Source of the DNA: Saprospira sp. CCB-QB6
GTDB lineage: Bacteria; Bacteroidota; Bacteroidia; Chitinophagales; Saprospiraceae
Length of the DNA: 64,000 bases
Direction: 5' to 3'
NCBI RefSeq assembly: GCF_028464065.1
Contig: NZ_CP116808.1
Coordinates: forward strand, 558,001 to 622,000
Shown piece after piece: positions 8,589 to 16,512 of the stretch (its first letter is position 1; every line of letters starts with the position of its first letter). A model generated the notes under the pieces. That model was not told the DNA's origin and ran no database searches. It saw only the letters and a program-made list of their open reading frames with translations. Made by a program: the position numbers and the translations under genes.

Positions 8589-10769
8589 TTAGCTCATAAA
8601 CATCATTTCGCGATATTTCAAGAACGGCCATTCTTGGTCATCAACCAAACCTTCTAAATGATCGGAAACCGTACGGATTTCATCCATCAATGGTTTCACC
8701 TCATTACAATAAGTATGGGCCATTTCTTCGGTCTCTTGAGCAGAAGCTTTAACGCGAATTTGTTTCATTGCATAAGCCTTTGTTTTTAGAGCCGAAATGC
8801 CCTCTGAAAGCTCGGCCAGCAACTCTTTTTGAGCCGCGTAGCTAGTTTCATCTAGACCCAATTGTTTGAGTTGCAAGGCATTTTGCGCCAAGCTATTTTG
8901 GTAGCGAACGGCAGCGGGAATCACTTGATTGACGACCATCTCGGCCAAAATTCTCGATTCAATTTGCAGTTGCAAAGCATAGCTTTCTAAACGGACCTCT
9001 AAATGGGCCTCCAACTCTTCTTCAGAAAGTACATTGGTGCTCGTAAATAGCGCCTTGGCTTTATCTGAAGCATAAGCAGCAAGAGCTTCTGGAGTGGTTG
9101 TGAAGTTATTCAAGCCACGGCTTTTTGCTTCCTCTTTCCATTCATCGCTATAGTTGTCGCCCTCAAAACGAATGGGCTTAGATTCTACAAGATAACGCTT
9201 AATTATTTGTAAAATAGCCGACTGCTGAGTTTGACCAGCTGCTTTTAGGGCCTCTACATCAGCATAGAATTTTTCTAGCTGCTGGCCCATAATGCTATTC
9301 ATAATCGTCATTGGACCAGCACAGTTGGCCGTAGAGCCTACCATCCGAATCTCAAATTTATTGCCCGTAAAAGCAAAGGGAGAAGTTCGGTTGCGGTCTG
9401 TATTATCCTTCTCAAGATCGGGAATTTTGCTCAATAAAGAGAACACCCGATTCACTTCAGCCTCTGTGCTATCGCCTTCTTCAATGGCATCTAAAACCTT
9501 GGTCAAGGCTTCTCCAACAAAGACAGAAATAATAGCGGGAGGCGCTTCATTGGCCCCCAAACGGTGGTCATTAGACGCAGAAGCGATACTGGCTCGTAAT
9601 AAGTCTGCATGCTCATAAACGGCGCGAATAGTATTGACAAAGAAGGTCAAAAACTGTAGATTTTTGCCTGGGTTTTTACCTGGAGACAAGAGGTTTTTGC
9701 CTGTATCCGTGGCAATTGACCAGTTGTTGTGCTTACCCGAGCCATTCACATTGGCATAGGGCTTCTCATGCAAAAGCACCCGCAACTTATGGCGGCGCGC
9801 AATGCGATCCATCAAATCCATCAACAATTGGTTGTGGTCTACAGCCACATTGATTTCTTCATATTGAGGCGCCAACTCATATTGAGAAGGAGCCACCTCA
9901 TTGTGACGAGTGCGAACGGGAATCCCCAATTTATGGCATTCTACCTCCAAATCACGCATATAGGCATAGGCGCGCTCTGGAATAGAACCAAAATAGTGGT
10001 CATCTAATTGCTGCCCCTTGGGCGCAGAACGGCCCAAAAGGGTGCGACCCGTAAAACGCAAATCAGGACGAGCCTCATAAAGCGCTTCATCAATCAAAAA
10101 ATACTCTTGTTCCCAGCCCAAAGTCGCATAGACCTTTTGTACTGCAGGGTCAAAAAGCTGACAAACCTTTACCGCCGCCTTTTCCAAGCAAGATTGCGAT
10201 TTGAGTAAAGGCAATTTATAATCTAATGATTGCCCCCCATAGGTGACAAAAATAGTTGGAATACAAAGTGTCTTATCATCTCCTACTTCCAAAATAAAAG
10301 CGGGAGAACTAGGATCCCAGGCCGTATATCCACGGGCCTCAAAAGTAGAACGCAAACCTCCACCAGGGAAGCTAGAGCCATCGGGTTCTTGTTGGACAAG
10401 AGCCTCTCCTCTAAACTCTTCAATGGCTTCTCCTCGGCCATCTAAAGTAAAGAAAGAGTCGTGTTTTTCGGCCGTACGGCCAGTAAGCGGTTGAAACCAG
10501 TGCGCATAATGCGTCACGCCTTTAGAACTGGCCCAATTGCGCATTGCATCGGCAATGTGGTCGGCAGTCTCACGGTCAAGGTTCTCCCCTGATTCAATTG
10601 TTTGGATGACTTGTTTGTAAATCCGGGCTGGCAAAAATTCTTGCATGGCTTTTTTGCCAAAAACCTGGCTACCAAAATAGTCTGAAATGCGGCTGCTAGG
10701 CGTTTGTACGGGGGTGTTTTCGCGGGCTAGCAAGCTTTCTAATGCGGAAAAACGCATGGATTTACTCAT
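8589..10769 (-). CDS. glnN: Glutamine synthetase type III
   Basis: A 726-residue GSIII enzyme that makes glutamine from glutamate, ammonia and ATP in the cytoplasm. The length, nearly 300 residues more than GSI, and the N-terminal module (YFGSQVFGKKAMQEFLP) mark type III. Catalytic-core motifs seen include AHWFQPLTGRTAEKHDSF, the Glu-rich GWEQEYFLID metal site, RHNEVAPSQYELAP, the ATP-loop region NVNGSGKHNNWSI, GANEAPPAIISVF and FEIRMVGSTANCAGP. The ATG at 10769 gives MSKSMRFSALESLL, typical of the family. R3 lies in the leader in the same direction. It is monocistronic. Confidence 0.95.
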   Translation of the reverse strand: MSKSMRFSALESLLARENTPVQTPSSRISDYFGSQVFGKKAMQEFLPARIYKQVIQTIESGENLDRETADHIADAMRNWASSKGVTHYAHWFQPLTGRTAEKHDSFFTLDGRGEAIEEFRGEALVQQEPDGSSFPGGGLRSTFEARGYTAWDPSSPAFILEVGDDKTLCIPTIFVTYGGQSLDYKLPLLKSQSCLEKAAVKVCQLFDPAVQKVYATLGWEQEYFLIDEALYEARPDLRFTGRTLLGRSAPKGQQLDDHYFGSIPERAYAYMRDLEVECHKLGIPVRTRHNEVAPSQYELAPQYEEINVAVDHNQLLMDLMDRIARRHKLRVLLHEKPYANVNGSGKHNNWSIATDTGKNLLSPGKNPGKNLQFLTFFVNTIRAVYEHADLLRASIASASNDHRLGANEAPPAIISVFVGEALTKVLDAIEEGDSTEAEVNRVFSLLSKIPDLEKDNTDRNRTSPFAFTGNKFEIRMVGSTANCAGPMTIMNSIMGQQLEKFYADVEALKAAGQTQQSAILQIIKRYLVESKPIRFEGDNYSDEWKEEAKSRGLNNFTTTPEALAAYASDKAKALFTSTNVLSEEELEAHLEVRLESYALQLQIESRILAEMVVNQVIPAAVRYQNSLAQNALQLKQLGLDETSYAAQKELLAELSEGISALKTKAYAMKQIRVKASAQETEEMAHTYCNEVKPLMDEIRTVSDHLEGLVDDQEWPFLKYREMMFMS

Positions 10770-10920
10770 AATAATAGAGTGCTAAATTTACAGGTTCAAA
10801 CGGGCTCTCTTGGTCCATCGAAAATGCTTTTCTGAGTTTCTAATGGAGCTTGGGAGTAGTTCTCCCCTCATTTTTAATTAAAAGTTACTCTTTTTTATTG
10901 TTAGCTGTTTTTTCTTTTTT

Positions 10921-11167
10921 GGGGCCTCCGCTGCTTTGCGATGGTTACTCCCTTTGGTCGTCGAACTGCAGTCTAAAGACCTTGTCGTCCTTGCGTAGCT
11001 CGCTGCTGTTTTGGGCCTCCGCCTCGCTGCGCTCGTCGGCGCTACGTTGCGCAGCTCGCTATTACTTGCTTCGCTGCGTCGGCTCCCTTTGGTCGGGTCG
11101 CTCGGCCCTGCGGCGCTTGCAGCGCCTTGGTCTGGCCCTTTGGGCCACTGCTCCACATCGCTAGGCC
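10921..11167 (-). repeat. R3: GC-rich hairpin element, type A, longest form
   Basis: On the minus strand the end stem is GGCCT/AGGCC, inner stem GCAG/CTGC, first arm TGGCCC-AAA-GGGCCA, variable arm GGCGCT-GCA-AGCGCC. About 35 bp are inserted before the AATAGCGAG core (ACCCGACCAAAGGGAGCC..). Like R1 it carries a second half-copy and the GACGACAAGG..GACCAAAGGGAGTAACC arm. It sits in the 467-bp gap upstream of glnN and reads towards it. Confidence 0.88.
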
Positions 11168-11236
11168 AATTGGACCAACTTTGCTCGAGCAAAATAGTTG
11201 GGGCTAAATCAAGTAATTAAGATAGGAAGTTCCCTC

Positions 11237-11698
11237 TTAATTTTCAGCGTAAAATGGAATTTCCCTTAAAACTTCATACGCTTTTAATTTACCGTTCCAA
11301 ACAAAGCCATAGTTCTGTCGTCCATTCGAGATAATCAAATAAGGCATTTGCAGGCTGCTATTGTAGCGCATAATCTGGTCCAATACCAACTCATTGAGGG
11401 CCTGCCGCGGTGCTTTAAGCTCAAAGAGCACCGAAGGCCTGCTCTCCTTATCAAATAAGAGCAAATCGGTTCGCTGCTTTTGGCCATAAACCGCCAAGCC
11501 TTTCTCAACCTGCATTTTACTAAAGGGATAGGCCTTTTCGGCTTGGAGATATTGAATCCAAAGCTGGCGCAGCCATTCTTCGGCCTGTAGGACCAGCCAC
11601 TTACGGCGGACAGGATCAAAAATTTGTTTTTGCCCCTCTAGGGTTCTAATTTGTAGCTGCTCTTGGTAGGCAAGCAAAGGGACTTCTAATGCTTTCAT
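11237..11698 (-). CDS. HsdR N-terminal-like nuclease domain protein
   Basis: A 153-residue protein started at the ATG at 11698 (MKALEVPLLAYQEQLQIR); the longer frame begins at TTG and would overlap the divergent neighbour. It resembles the stand-alone type I restriction R-subunit N-terminal domain common in Bacteroidota. Nuclease-fold residues are visible: an RTDLLLFD strand (Asp), then VLFELKAP with the Glu-x-Lys of the PD-(D/E)xK core. There is no helicase domain and no hsdM/hsdS nearby, so it is not a complete restriction system. The Glu-Lys pair suggests an active nuclease, but the substrate is unknown. Confidence 0.75.
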   Translation of the reverse strand: MKALEVPLLAYQEQLQIRTLEGQKQIFDPVRRKWLVLQAEEWLRQLWIQYLQAEKAYPFSKMQVEKGLAVYGQKQRTDLLLFDKESRPSVLFELKAPRQALNELVLDQIMRYNSSLQMPYLIISNGRQNYGFVWNGKLKAYEVLREIPFYAEN

Positions 11699-11755
11699 GC
11701 TGGGCGCAGTTTTTGCAAGAATAATCGTCAATTCTAAACAACAAAGAAAAGAACT

Positions 11756-12445
11756 ATGCAAAAATTTTTCTGGATGTTCCCCCTGCTTTTTATTGCTATT
11801 TCCTCAGTTTTGGCCCAAGAAGGCAGTTATATATATAAGGATAAGGATATAGAAATCCAACTTAATTTGAAAGAAAAAGGAAGATTTGAATATGTCCGCA
11901 TTGAAAAATGGGCGAGATTAAGCGCTGAAGGCAGCTGGAAGGCCAAAGGAGACAAACTCTTTTTACAATCTGATTATCAGATTGATAGCTTTTTGGTCCA
12001 GTCTGATTCTCTAAGCCATGGACCAGAAAATTTATCGCTTTGCATCAATGCGCTTTCGGCTCAAGCCGCCCCCAAAGAAATTGGCAGCTTGATTGTAAAT
12101 GATAGCTTTTATTGCCGACAGGATCAGGACAAGCTACTAGCAACAATTGAGGAAAGAGGTAAAGTTCAGCGAGCAGGAACAGCTGAAGAACGGGAAGAAT
12201 TGGCCAAGACTTATGCCCCACTCTACTATAATTGCAAGCTCCCTAAAGGCGAAAACTTGGCCCAAGTAGAGCTACAAATTAACGGACAAAGCAGTTTTTT
12301 CTATCCCGAAAAAAATAAACACCACAAGCATTTTGAGTTCACCTTTCAGCTCTCCCCCTCTAAACAATATGCTTACCTTAAACCCCAAACCTGGAGCATC
12401 AAAAGACGAAAGTTGATAGATCCACAAGGACATAAGTTGAAGTAA
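11756..12445 (+). CDS. Secreted protein of unknown function
   Basis: A 229-residue protein with a clear signal peptide (MQKFFWMFPLLFIAISSVLA, cut before QEG). The mature N-terminal part repeats short strands with a KGRFEYVRIEKW.. GSWKAKGDKLFL pattern, like the lipocalin-like small beta domains of Bacteroidota that read out a substituted-versus-blank comparison. I see no catalytic motif. It is single and divergent from the nuclease-domain gene. A terminator follows 6 bp after the stop. Confidence 0.6.
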   Translation: MQKFFWMFPLLFIAISSVLAQEGSYIYKDKDIEIQLNLKEKGRFEYVRIEKWARLSAEGSWKAKGDKLFLQSDYQIDSFLVQSDSLSHGPENLSLCINALSAQAAPKEIGSLIVNDSFYCRQDQDKLLATIEERGKVQRAGTAEEREELAKTYAPLYYNCKLPKGENLAQVELQINGQSSFFYPEKNKHHKHFEFTFQLSPSKQYAYLKPQTWSIKRRKLIDPQGHKLK

Positions 12446-12451
12446 AGAAAA

Positions 12452-12480
12452 AAGCAAGGCTAGGTGGCCTTGCTTTTTTT
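12452..12480 (+). terminator. Intrinsic terminator
   Basis: Hairpin AAGCAAGGC/GCCTTGCTT with a six-base loop and a run of T, directly after the secreted-protein gene. Confidence 0.88.
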
Positions 12481-12508
12481 GGGCGATATTAAACAGCTCC
12501 CGCAAGCG

Positions 12509-12548
12509 CGCCCCCAATGGATTCCTTAGGGAATCCATTGGAGGGGCG
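12509..12548. repeat. Long inverted repeat
   Basis: Arms CGCCCCCAATGGATTCC and GGAATCCATTGGAGGGGCG with a 4-base loop and a single bulged A make a roughly 17-bp hairpin. It is not part of the R4 consensus and has no T-run. It lies in a 313-bp convergent gap together with R4. Confidence 0.75.
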
Positions 12549-12622
12549 GGTGGGCGGGGTCCTAATTAAGGATGAGGAGCGAAGCGACGAATACCGCTTT
12601 TGCGAAGGCCCGAAGGGCCGCA

Positions 12623-12754
12623 GGCCTAGCGATGTGCAGCAGTGGCCCAAAGGGCCAGACCAAGGCGCTGCAAGCGCCGCAGGGCCGAGCGACCTGCGAG
12701 CGGCGCAGCATAGCGGCGGCCAAGCTAGGCAAAGCCTAGCTGGCCGCGGGCCCC
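12623..12754 (+). repeat. R4: GC-rich hairpin element, chimera of types A and C
   Basis: The left half is type A (GGCCTAGCGATGTGCAGCAG) and the right half type C (CGGCGCAGCATAGCGG .. GCGGGCCCC). The end stem is kept only with a U-G pair (GGCCT/GGGCC) and the inner stem is broken. Arms: TGGCCC-AAA-GGGCCA, GGCGCT-GCA-AGCGCC, and a long 3' arm AGCTAGGC-AAA-GCCTAGCT. It ends 4 bp from the acyltransferase stop. Confidence 0.88.
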
Positions 12755-12758
12755 AAAG

Positions 12759-13715
12759 TCAACCTTTTTTTAAAATAGGTCGCTCTATAAAATAGTAGAT
12801 GGCATAAGAAAAAAACAAGCAAAAAAGGGCTGTACCCAAGACTAGAGGCAGGCGCCAAACGCCATCAAATCGGGGAGCCAGAAGATGCAAAATAACGGAG
12901 GCGCCAATAATATTGTGGAATAAATAGAGGGGATAAGAAGCCTGCCCCAAAATGTTGGCTAGACGACTAGGGCGGTTTGGCGCCTCCAGCACTAAAAAGG
13001 CCCCTAATAAAATCCAGGGCATATCAGGCCGACGAAAACTCAGAAAGAAGAGTAAACTGCCTATAAGGAGAAGTAAAATAGTTTTGGGTACGGCAGCTTT
13101 GCGCCAATAATAATAGAGCAAGCCCAAAAGAAACAAAGGGGCATGAAAGGGAAAAAAAACGGGTGAGCTATAAAGCCAAGGGCCTAAAAAAAGCAGCAAC
13201 AAAATAGGCCAAGCTTTGGGCGAAAGTGGATTTTTGATCCAGGGGTAAGTCAGGCCCAAAAACAGATAAAACTGAAACTCCACGGCCAAGGTCCAATAAA
13301 CGGGATTAAGCCAAGTTTGTTCCTCTACAAAAGGAATCAAATAGCCTAGATGCAAAAATAAGCGGGGCCAGCTCCAGACAAAATTAGAGGGTGGAAAAAA
13401 GTAGGCAGCCAAAGCGGCCAAAGCCAAAGCTGTAGCTATGCTCAGTAAATAAGCGGGTTCTAAGCGGTAGAGTCGTCGTTTAAAATAATGGCCAAACTGT
13501 TGATGCGTGTAGCCGTTTTGGTCTAGGCTATAGGGTAAAATAAAGCCAGACAGCATAAAAAAGACGGGTACCCCCAGTCCACCAAAAGCAAATAGTTGAT
13601 GGGCCCAACTAGAGGCAGGCAAATAGCCCTCGGAAAAGTGAAAAAGCATAACTGCAATAGCTGCTAAACCTCTTAGCCATTGGACTGGGTATAAATAGGT
13701 AGAAGCATTAGACAT
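12759..13715 (-). CDS. Acyltransferase 3 family membrane protein (OafA/YrhL-like)
   Basis: A 318-residue integral membrane protein with about ten hydrophobic segments. It starts with YPVQWLRGLAAIAVMLFHFSEGY, in which the Arg and His match the RxxA..H core used by acyltransferase-3 proteins to move acetyl or succinyl groups across the inner membrane onto sugars. The GVPVFFMLSGFILPYS stretch is also diagnostic. There is no C-terminal SGNH domain, so the acceptor is reached directly or by a partner. Its start overlaps the end of the upstream isomerase gene by 8 bp, which suggests translational coupling. Confidence 0.9.
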   Translation of the reverse strand: MSNASTYLYPVQWLRGLAAIAVMLFHFSEGYLPASSWAHQLFAFGGLGVPVFFMLSGFILPYSLDQNGYTHQQFGHYFKRRLYRLEPAYLLSIATALALAALAAYFFPPSNFVWSWPRLFLHLGYLIPFVEEQTWLNPVYWTLAVEFQFYLFLGLTYPWIKNPLSPKAWPILLLLFLGPWLYSSPVFFPFHAPLFLLGLLYYYWRKAAVPKTILLLLIGSLLFFLSFRRPDMPWILLGAFLVLEAPNRPSRLANILGQASYPLYLFHNIIGASVILHLLAPRFDGVWRLPLVLGTALFCLFFSYAIYYFIERPILKKG

Positions 13716-14520
13716 AAGCTGGGGCTAAATATCCTGCTCGCTGCAAAGCGCCCAAAGAGCGTAAAAAGGCGTTTTTTGTCTTCACCTCAATAATTAAATC
13801 GGGCCATTTGGGTAGGGCTTGTAGGCCTTCAAAAAAGCCTGTAAAATCTTGATTACCGTCGGTATAGGCCAGATGTTCATCTAAATCGCCATGATTGGCA
13901 TGCAAATGCACATAAGCCAATTGTTCGCCTAAGCCAGCCACCCAATCTTTTAGGGGGAGCTTAGAGTGAGTGAAACAGTGCGTATGCCCAGTATCTAGGC
14001 AAGCTTTAAAATGAGGGGAATTGATAGGGGTCAAAATATCGTATAAGAGTTTGGGGCTATGCTCCCTAGTATTTTCCAACAACAATCTAATATCGTAGTC
14101 TTCGGCTGCTCGAACAATTTTTGGCCAGTACTCCAATTGTTTTTCGACAAAGATGTGGTCGTGATCTTTTGCGCGATGCGGGATATAATTGGCGTGAAAG
14201 ACCAATTGGCGGGCGCCTAGGCGGTCTGCTAACTCTAAGCTTTGGAGCATTCGTTTGCGGCAGACCTCTAAAATCCAGGGATCGCGAGCAATGGGATTCA
14301 TATCGAAGAATGGGCCGTGCATGCTTACTGGCCCCTTAAAATTGGAAAGTAAATTAGTTGTTTGGGTCAACAAATCGGGCAAGCGATTAGGCGACAAATA
14401 ATGGGGTAAAGAAAAAGCAGAAAGCTCTACGCCTATCCCCAATTTATTGAAATGATCGGCCACTTGAGGGCTAAAATGAAGGACTGAAGCCGAAACCTGA
14501 AACTTTTGCATACAAGCCAT
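13708..14520 (-). CDS. TIM-barrel sugar-phosphate isomerase/AP-endonuclease-2 family protein
   Basis: A 270-residue protein started at ATG 14520 (MACMQKFQVSASVL); the longer frame begins at a TTG inside a terminator stem. It follows the Xylose-isomerase-like TIM barrel: GIGVELSAFSLP, SMHGPFFDMNPIARDP, LVFHANYIPH, RLLLENTREHSP, FKACLDTGHTHCF, AYVHLHANHGDLDEHLAY and IIEVK. The metal-binding Glu (LLLEN), Asp/His (DTGHTH) and His (HLHAN) residues are in place. The substrate is unknown. It overlaps the acyltransferase gene, so both may act on a surface sugar; this is an inference. Confidence 0.8.
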   Translation of the reverse strand: MACMQKFQVSASVLHFSPQVADHFNKLGIGVELSAFSLPHYLSPNRLPDLLTQTTNLLSNFKGPVSMHGPFFDMNPIARDPWILEVCRKRMLQSLELADRLGARQLVFHANYIPHRAKDHDHIFVEKQLEYWPKIVRAAEDYDIRLLLENTREHSPKLLYDILTPINSPHFKACLDTGHTHCFTHSKLPLKDWVAGLGEQLAYVHLHANHGDLDEHLAYTDGNQDFTGFFEGLQALPKWPDLIIEVKTKNAFLRSLGALQRAGYLAPAYV

Positions 14521-14533
14521 TAAAAAATGAAAA

Positions 14534-14563
14534 AGGCCCAACTTTCAATCGAAAATTGGGCCA
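14534..14563. terminator. Intrinsic terminator
   Basis: Hairpin GGCCCAA/TTGGGCC with a 14-base loop and, on the minus strand, a CTTTTTC tail. It ends the leftward CPMC/DUF420/SCO transcript before the isomerase gene. Confidence 0.75.
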
Positions 14564-14584
14564 AACTTTAAATGCTTGTTCAGT

Positions 14585-14881
14585 TTAGTCTAGTGGTTCT
14601 AGGAGCAGGCGCAAGTCTTTAAACTGTTGTTGCTGTCCGACTTGGCGTTGGTTGCGGTACCAGATAAAGCCAATTGTTCCCATTAGGATATAAGGTAAAA
14701 TTAACATGTAGAGGATACCGTCGTTTAAACCTTTGGCTTTAGTTCCCCCAGCTTTCAGGTCCGCTTCTGCTGACATTCGACACATGGGACACTGAGCAGC
14801 CAACTCCTGTTGGGGAGCTGCTACTAACAGTAAAGACAATCCTAGGCTAAACAGATAGAGATATTTTTTTATCGCTTTCAT
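14585..14881 (-). CDS. Small membrane protein with CPMC motif
   Basis: A 98-residue protein with a signal or first membrane segment (residues 5-25), then AAQCPMCRMSAEADL, a Gly-rich linker, and a second membrane segment (about residues 57-75). The CxxC in a periplasmic loop suggests metal binding or thiol redox. Genes like this accompany cytochrome oxidase assembly genes in Bacteroidota. It is 12 bp downstream of the DUF420 gene and is the last gene of the unit. Confidence 0.75.
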   Translation of the reverse strand: MKAIKKYLYLFSLGLSLLLVAAPQQELAAQCPMCRMSAEADLKAGGTKAKGLNDGILYMLILPYILMGTIGFIWYRNQRQVGQQQQFKDLRLLLEPLD

Positions 14882-14893
14882 ATAAGATATAGT

Positions 14894-15457
14894 TTAAGCG
14901 GGATAATAAGGTGCAATCATAAAATAGCAAATGACTCCAGTCACAGAAACATATAGCCAAACTGGATAGCTAAACTTTACCAATCGCTTGTGGCGCTCTA
15001 CTTGTCCGGTATAGCCATACAAGAAGGCAAATAGAACCAAGGGCGCCTGAATTGCAGCCAAGGCAATATGGCTAAACAATAGTAACAAATAAATTAGTTT
15101 TTCTGTGCCTTCTCCACCAAATTTTGTATGTCCTGTAGTCACATGATAAAGCACATAAACCAATAGGAAAAGTAGTGATAATCCCATAGCGGCATAAATC
15201 ATTTGGCTATGTAATTTCACGTTATGTTGCTTGGCCGCTACTAGTGCCAAAACCAGCAGAATTGCAGTTCCGCCATTTAAGATGGCGTTAATTGCAGGTA
15301 GCCAATACACATTAAATGGAAAATTGACCTCAATTTTCACAGAGAACAGCAGGGCCACCACCAAAGGCAATACCACAGAAATAATTGTGATAATTAGATT
15401 TAGCTTTTTGTGGTTCTTTACTCCTGCTCCCTGTTCGTCTAAGATAGGTTCACTCAT
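14894..15457 (-). CDS. DUF420 membrane protein (CtaM/YozB-like)
   Basis: A 187-residue protein with about five membrane segments. NAILNGGTAILLVLALV and the His-containing KQHNVKLHSQMIYAAM, HVTTGHTKFGG, LLFSHIALAAIQAP and QVERHKRLVKFSYPVWLYVSVTG are the conserved pieces of DUF420. These proteins are linked to assembly of haem-copper oxidases. It lies between a SCO-like gene and the CPMC gene, which supports a respiratory-assembly role. The ATG at 15457 is 28 bp after the SCO-like stop. Confidence 0.88.
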   Translation of the reverse strand: MSEPILDEQGAGVKNHKKLNLIITIISVVLPLVVALLFSVKIEVNFPFNVYWLPAINAILNGGTAILLVLALVAAKQHNVKLHSQMIYAAMGLSLLFLLVYVLYHVTTGHTKFGGEGTEKLIYLLLLFSHIALAAIQAPLVLFAFLYGYTGQVERHKRLVKFSYPVWLYVSVTGVICYFMIAPYYPA

Positions 15458-15485
15458 AATTTGTTAAATTTATAGAAGATAAAGG

Positions 15486-16145
15486 CTATTGATAAAGCTC
15501 CTGTTCTCCCTGATAACGTAATTTTTTTCGGTCCTTTTTAGCGGGTAATAAGAGGGCGATATGCTCCATCATCCGGTTGATTTCCTCTGGTTTTAAGGCA
15601 TTATAATGCATGGCCAGGGTTTGGTCCATAGAGACTAAAGTTAAAGTATGTCCTAAGGTATCTTGGCCCAACTTGCAATTTTCTACAGCCAAGTTGAGTA
15701 TCTTATCGGGCCGTCCTTTGAGGGTTTGCCAGTTATTGTCTGGCAGTTCATTTTTGGCCCAAAACTGTTTCAGCATTTTCAGACTATCTGCACCAACGGG
15801 TAAACTCAGCAAGCGCAAACGCTTAGTGGTTTTTTTACTGTACTCGGTTTGTACCCGCAGCATTTCTGACCATACTTTTTCATTCTCGGCATCTCCATCC
15901 TTATAAAAATTAAGCAGTAATACCCGGCCCTCATACTTATTTAAGGGATAGGCCTCTCCGGCAGTATCCTGCAAATGGATATTCTCCAACTTAATGGAGT
16001 CTGCCAAATAGTGCATTTGCGCTTTACGCTCCTTATAATTCATCAAACCTGCTCTCGACATATATACTGCCGCCAAGGGAAATACGATCATCACAAATAC
16101 TAAAGGCAAAGCAATTAGCGCATTTTTTACTTTTGATTTAGCCAT
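15486..16145 (-). CDS. SCO1-like protein lacking the copper motif
   Basis: A 219-residue protein with one N-terminal membrane anchor (residues 9-30) and a thioredoxin-fold domain. The context and strand order (LQDTAGEAYPLNKYEGRVLLLNFYKDGD, then RLRLLSLPVGADSLKML and LTLVSMDQTLAM) look like SCO1/SenC. SCO proteins use a CxxxC plus a His to carry copper to the CuA site. Here the CxxxC position reads YKDGDAENEK and has no Cys, so copper chaperoning by the usual residues is not possible. It may be a structural or redox-dead relative. It heads the three-gene unit with DUF420 and CPMC. Confidence 0.7.
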   Translation of the reverse strand: MAKSKVKNALIALPLVFVMIVFPLAAVYMSRAGLMNYKERKAQMHYLADSIKLENIHLQDTAGEAYPLNKYEGRVLLLNFYKDGDAENEKVWSEMLRVQTEYSKKTTKRLRLLSLPVGADSLKMLKQFWAKNELPDNNWQTLKGRPDKILNLAVENCKLGQDTLGHTLTLVSMDQTLAMHYNALKPEEINRMMEHIALLLPAKKDRKKLRYQGEQELYQ

Positions 16146-16377
16146 AAGTTCTTTATATAGTCTATAATTTTGTTTTCTTTAACAAAACAGCTTTTTCCCT
16201 TTTGGGTTTGCTTACTGTTCATTTTAGGCCACAAAAGTAGTTATTTTTTTGCGCTTCTCTCAAGAACTTTTCAAAAACAACGGGCTATGATCTGAAGAAT
16301 TGGCCCAACTACATTTTATAAAAAAGCGCAGGAATACTTAGGTCCAGTTATACGTTCTACAGGCCCGAAGGGCCGCA

Positions 16378-16507
16378 GGCTGAGGGATGGACAGCAGGGC
16401 GGCAAAGCCGCAGACCCAGCAAAATGAGCGTAGCGAAATTTTGCGCAGGGCCGAGCGAATAGCGAGCTGCGAGACAGCCCGACCCGAGCGAAGCGAGGGG
16501 CAGCCCC
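16378..16507 (+). repeat. R5: GC-rich hairpin element, type B
   Basis: End stem GGCTG/CAGCC, inner stem GCAG/CTGC, first arm GCGGC-AAA-GCCGC. The variable arm is AT-rich, GCAAAAT..ATTTTGC, around a GAGCGTAGCGAA loop. It ends 5 bp from the stop of the beta-barrel gene. The rest of the 367-bp gap (16146-16377) holds nothing I can name. Confidence 0.9.
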
Positions 16508-16512
16508 AAATC

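Noticed and set aside
10850-11220. Open frames of 69-104 codons on both strands inside R3 (and similar ones in R1, R10, R11, R12, R16, R18)
   Set aside because: They are open on both strands through the hairpin-rich, GC-rich elements, have biased Arg/Ala/Ser/Leu composition and no common start; they are by-products of the repeat.
11237-11698. A type I restriction-modification system
   Set aside because: Only the nuclease-like N-terminal domain is present; no helicase, methylase or specificity genes are near.
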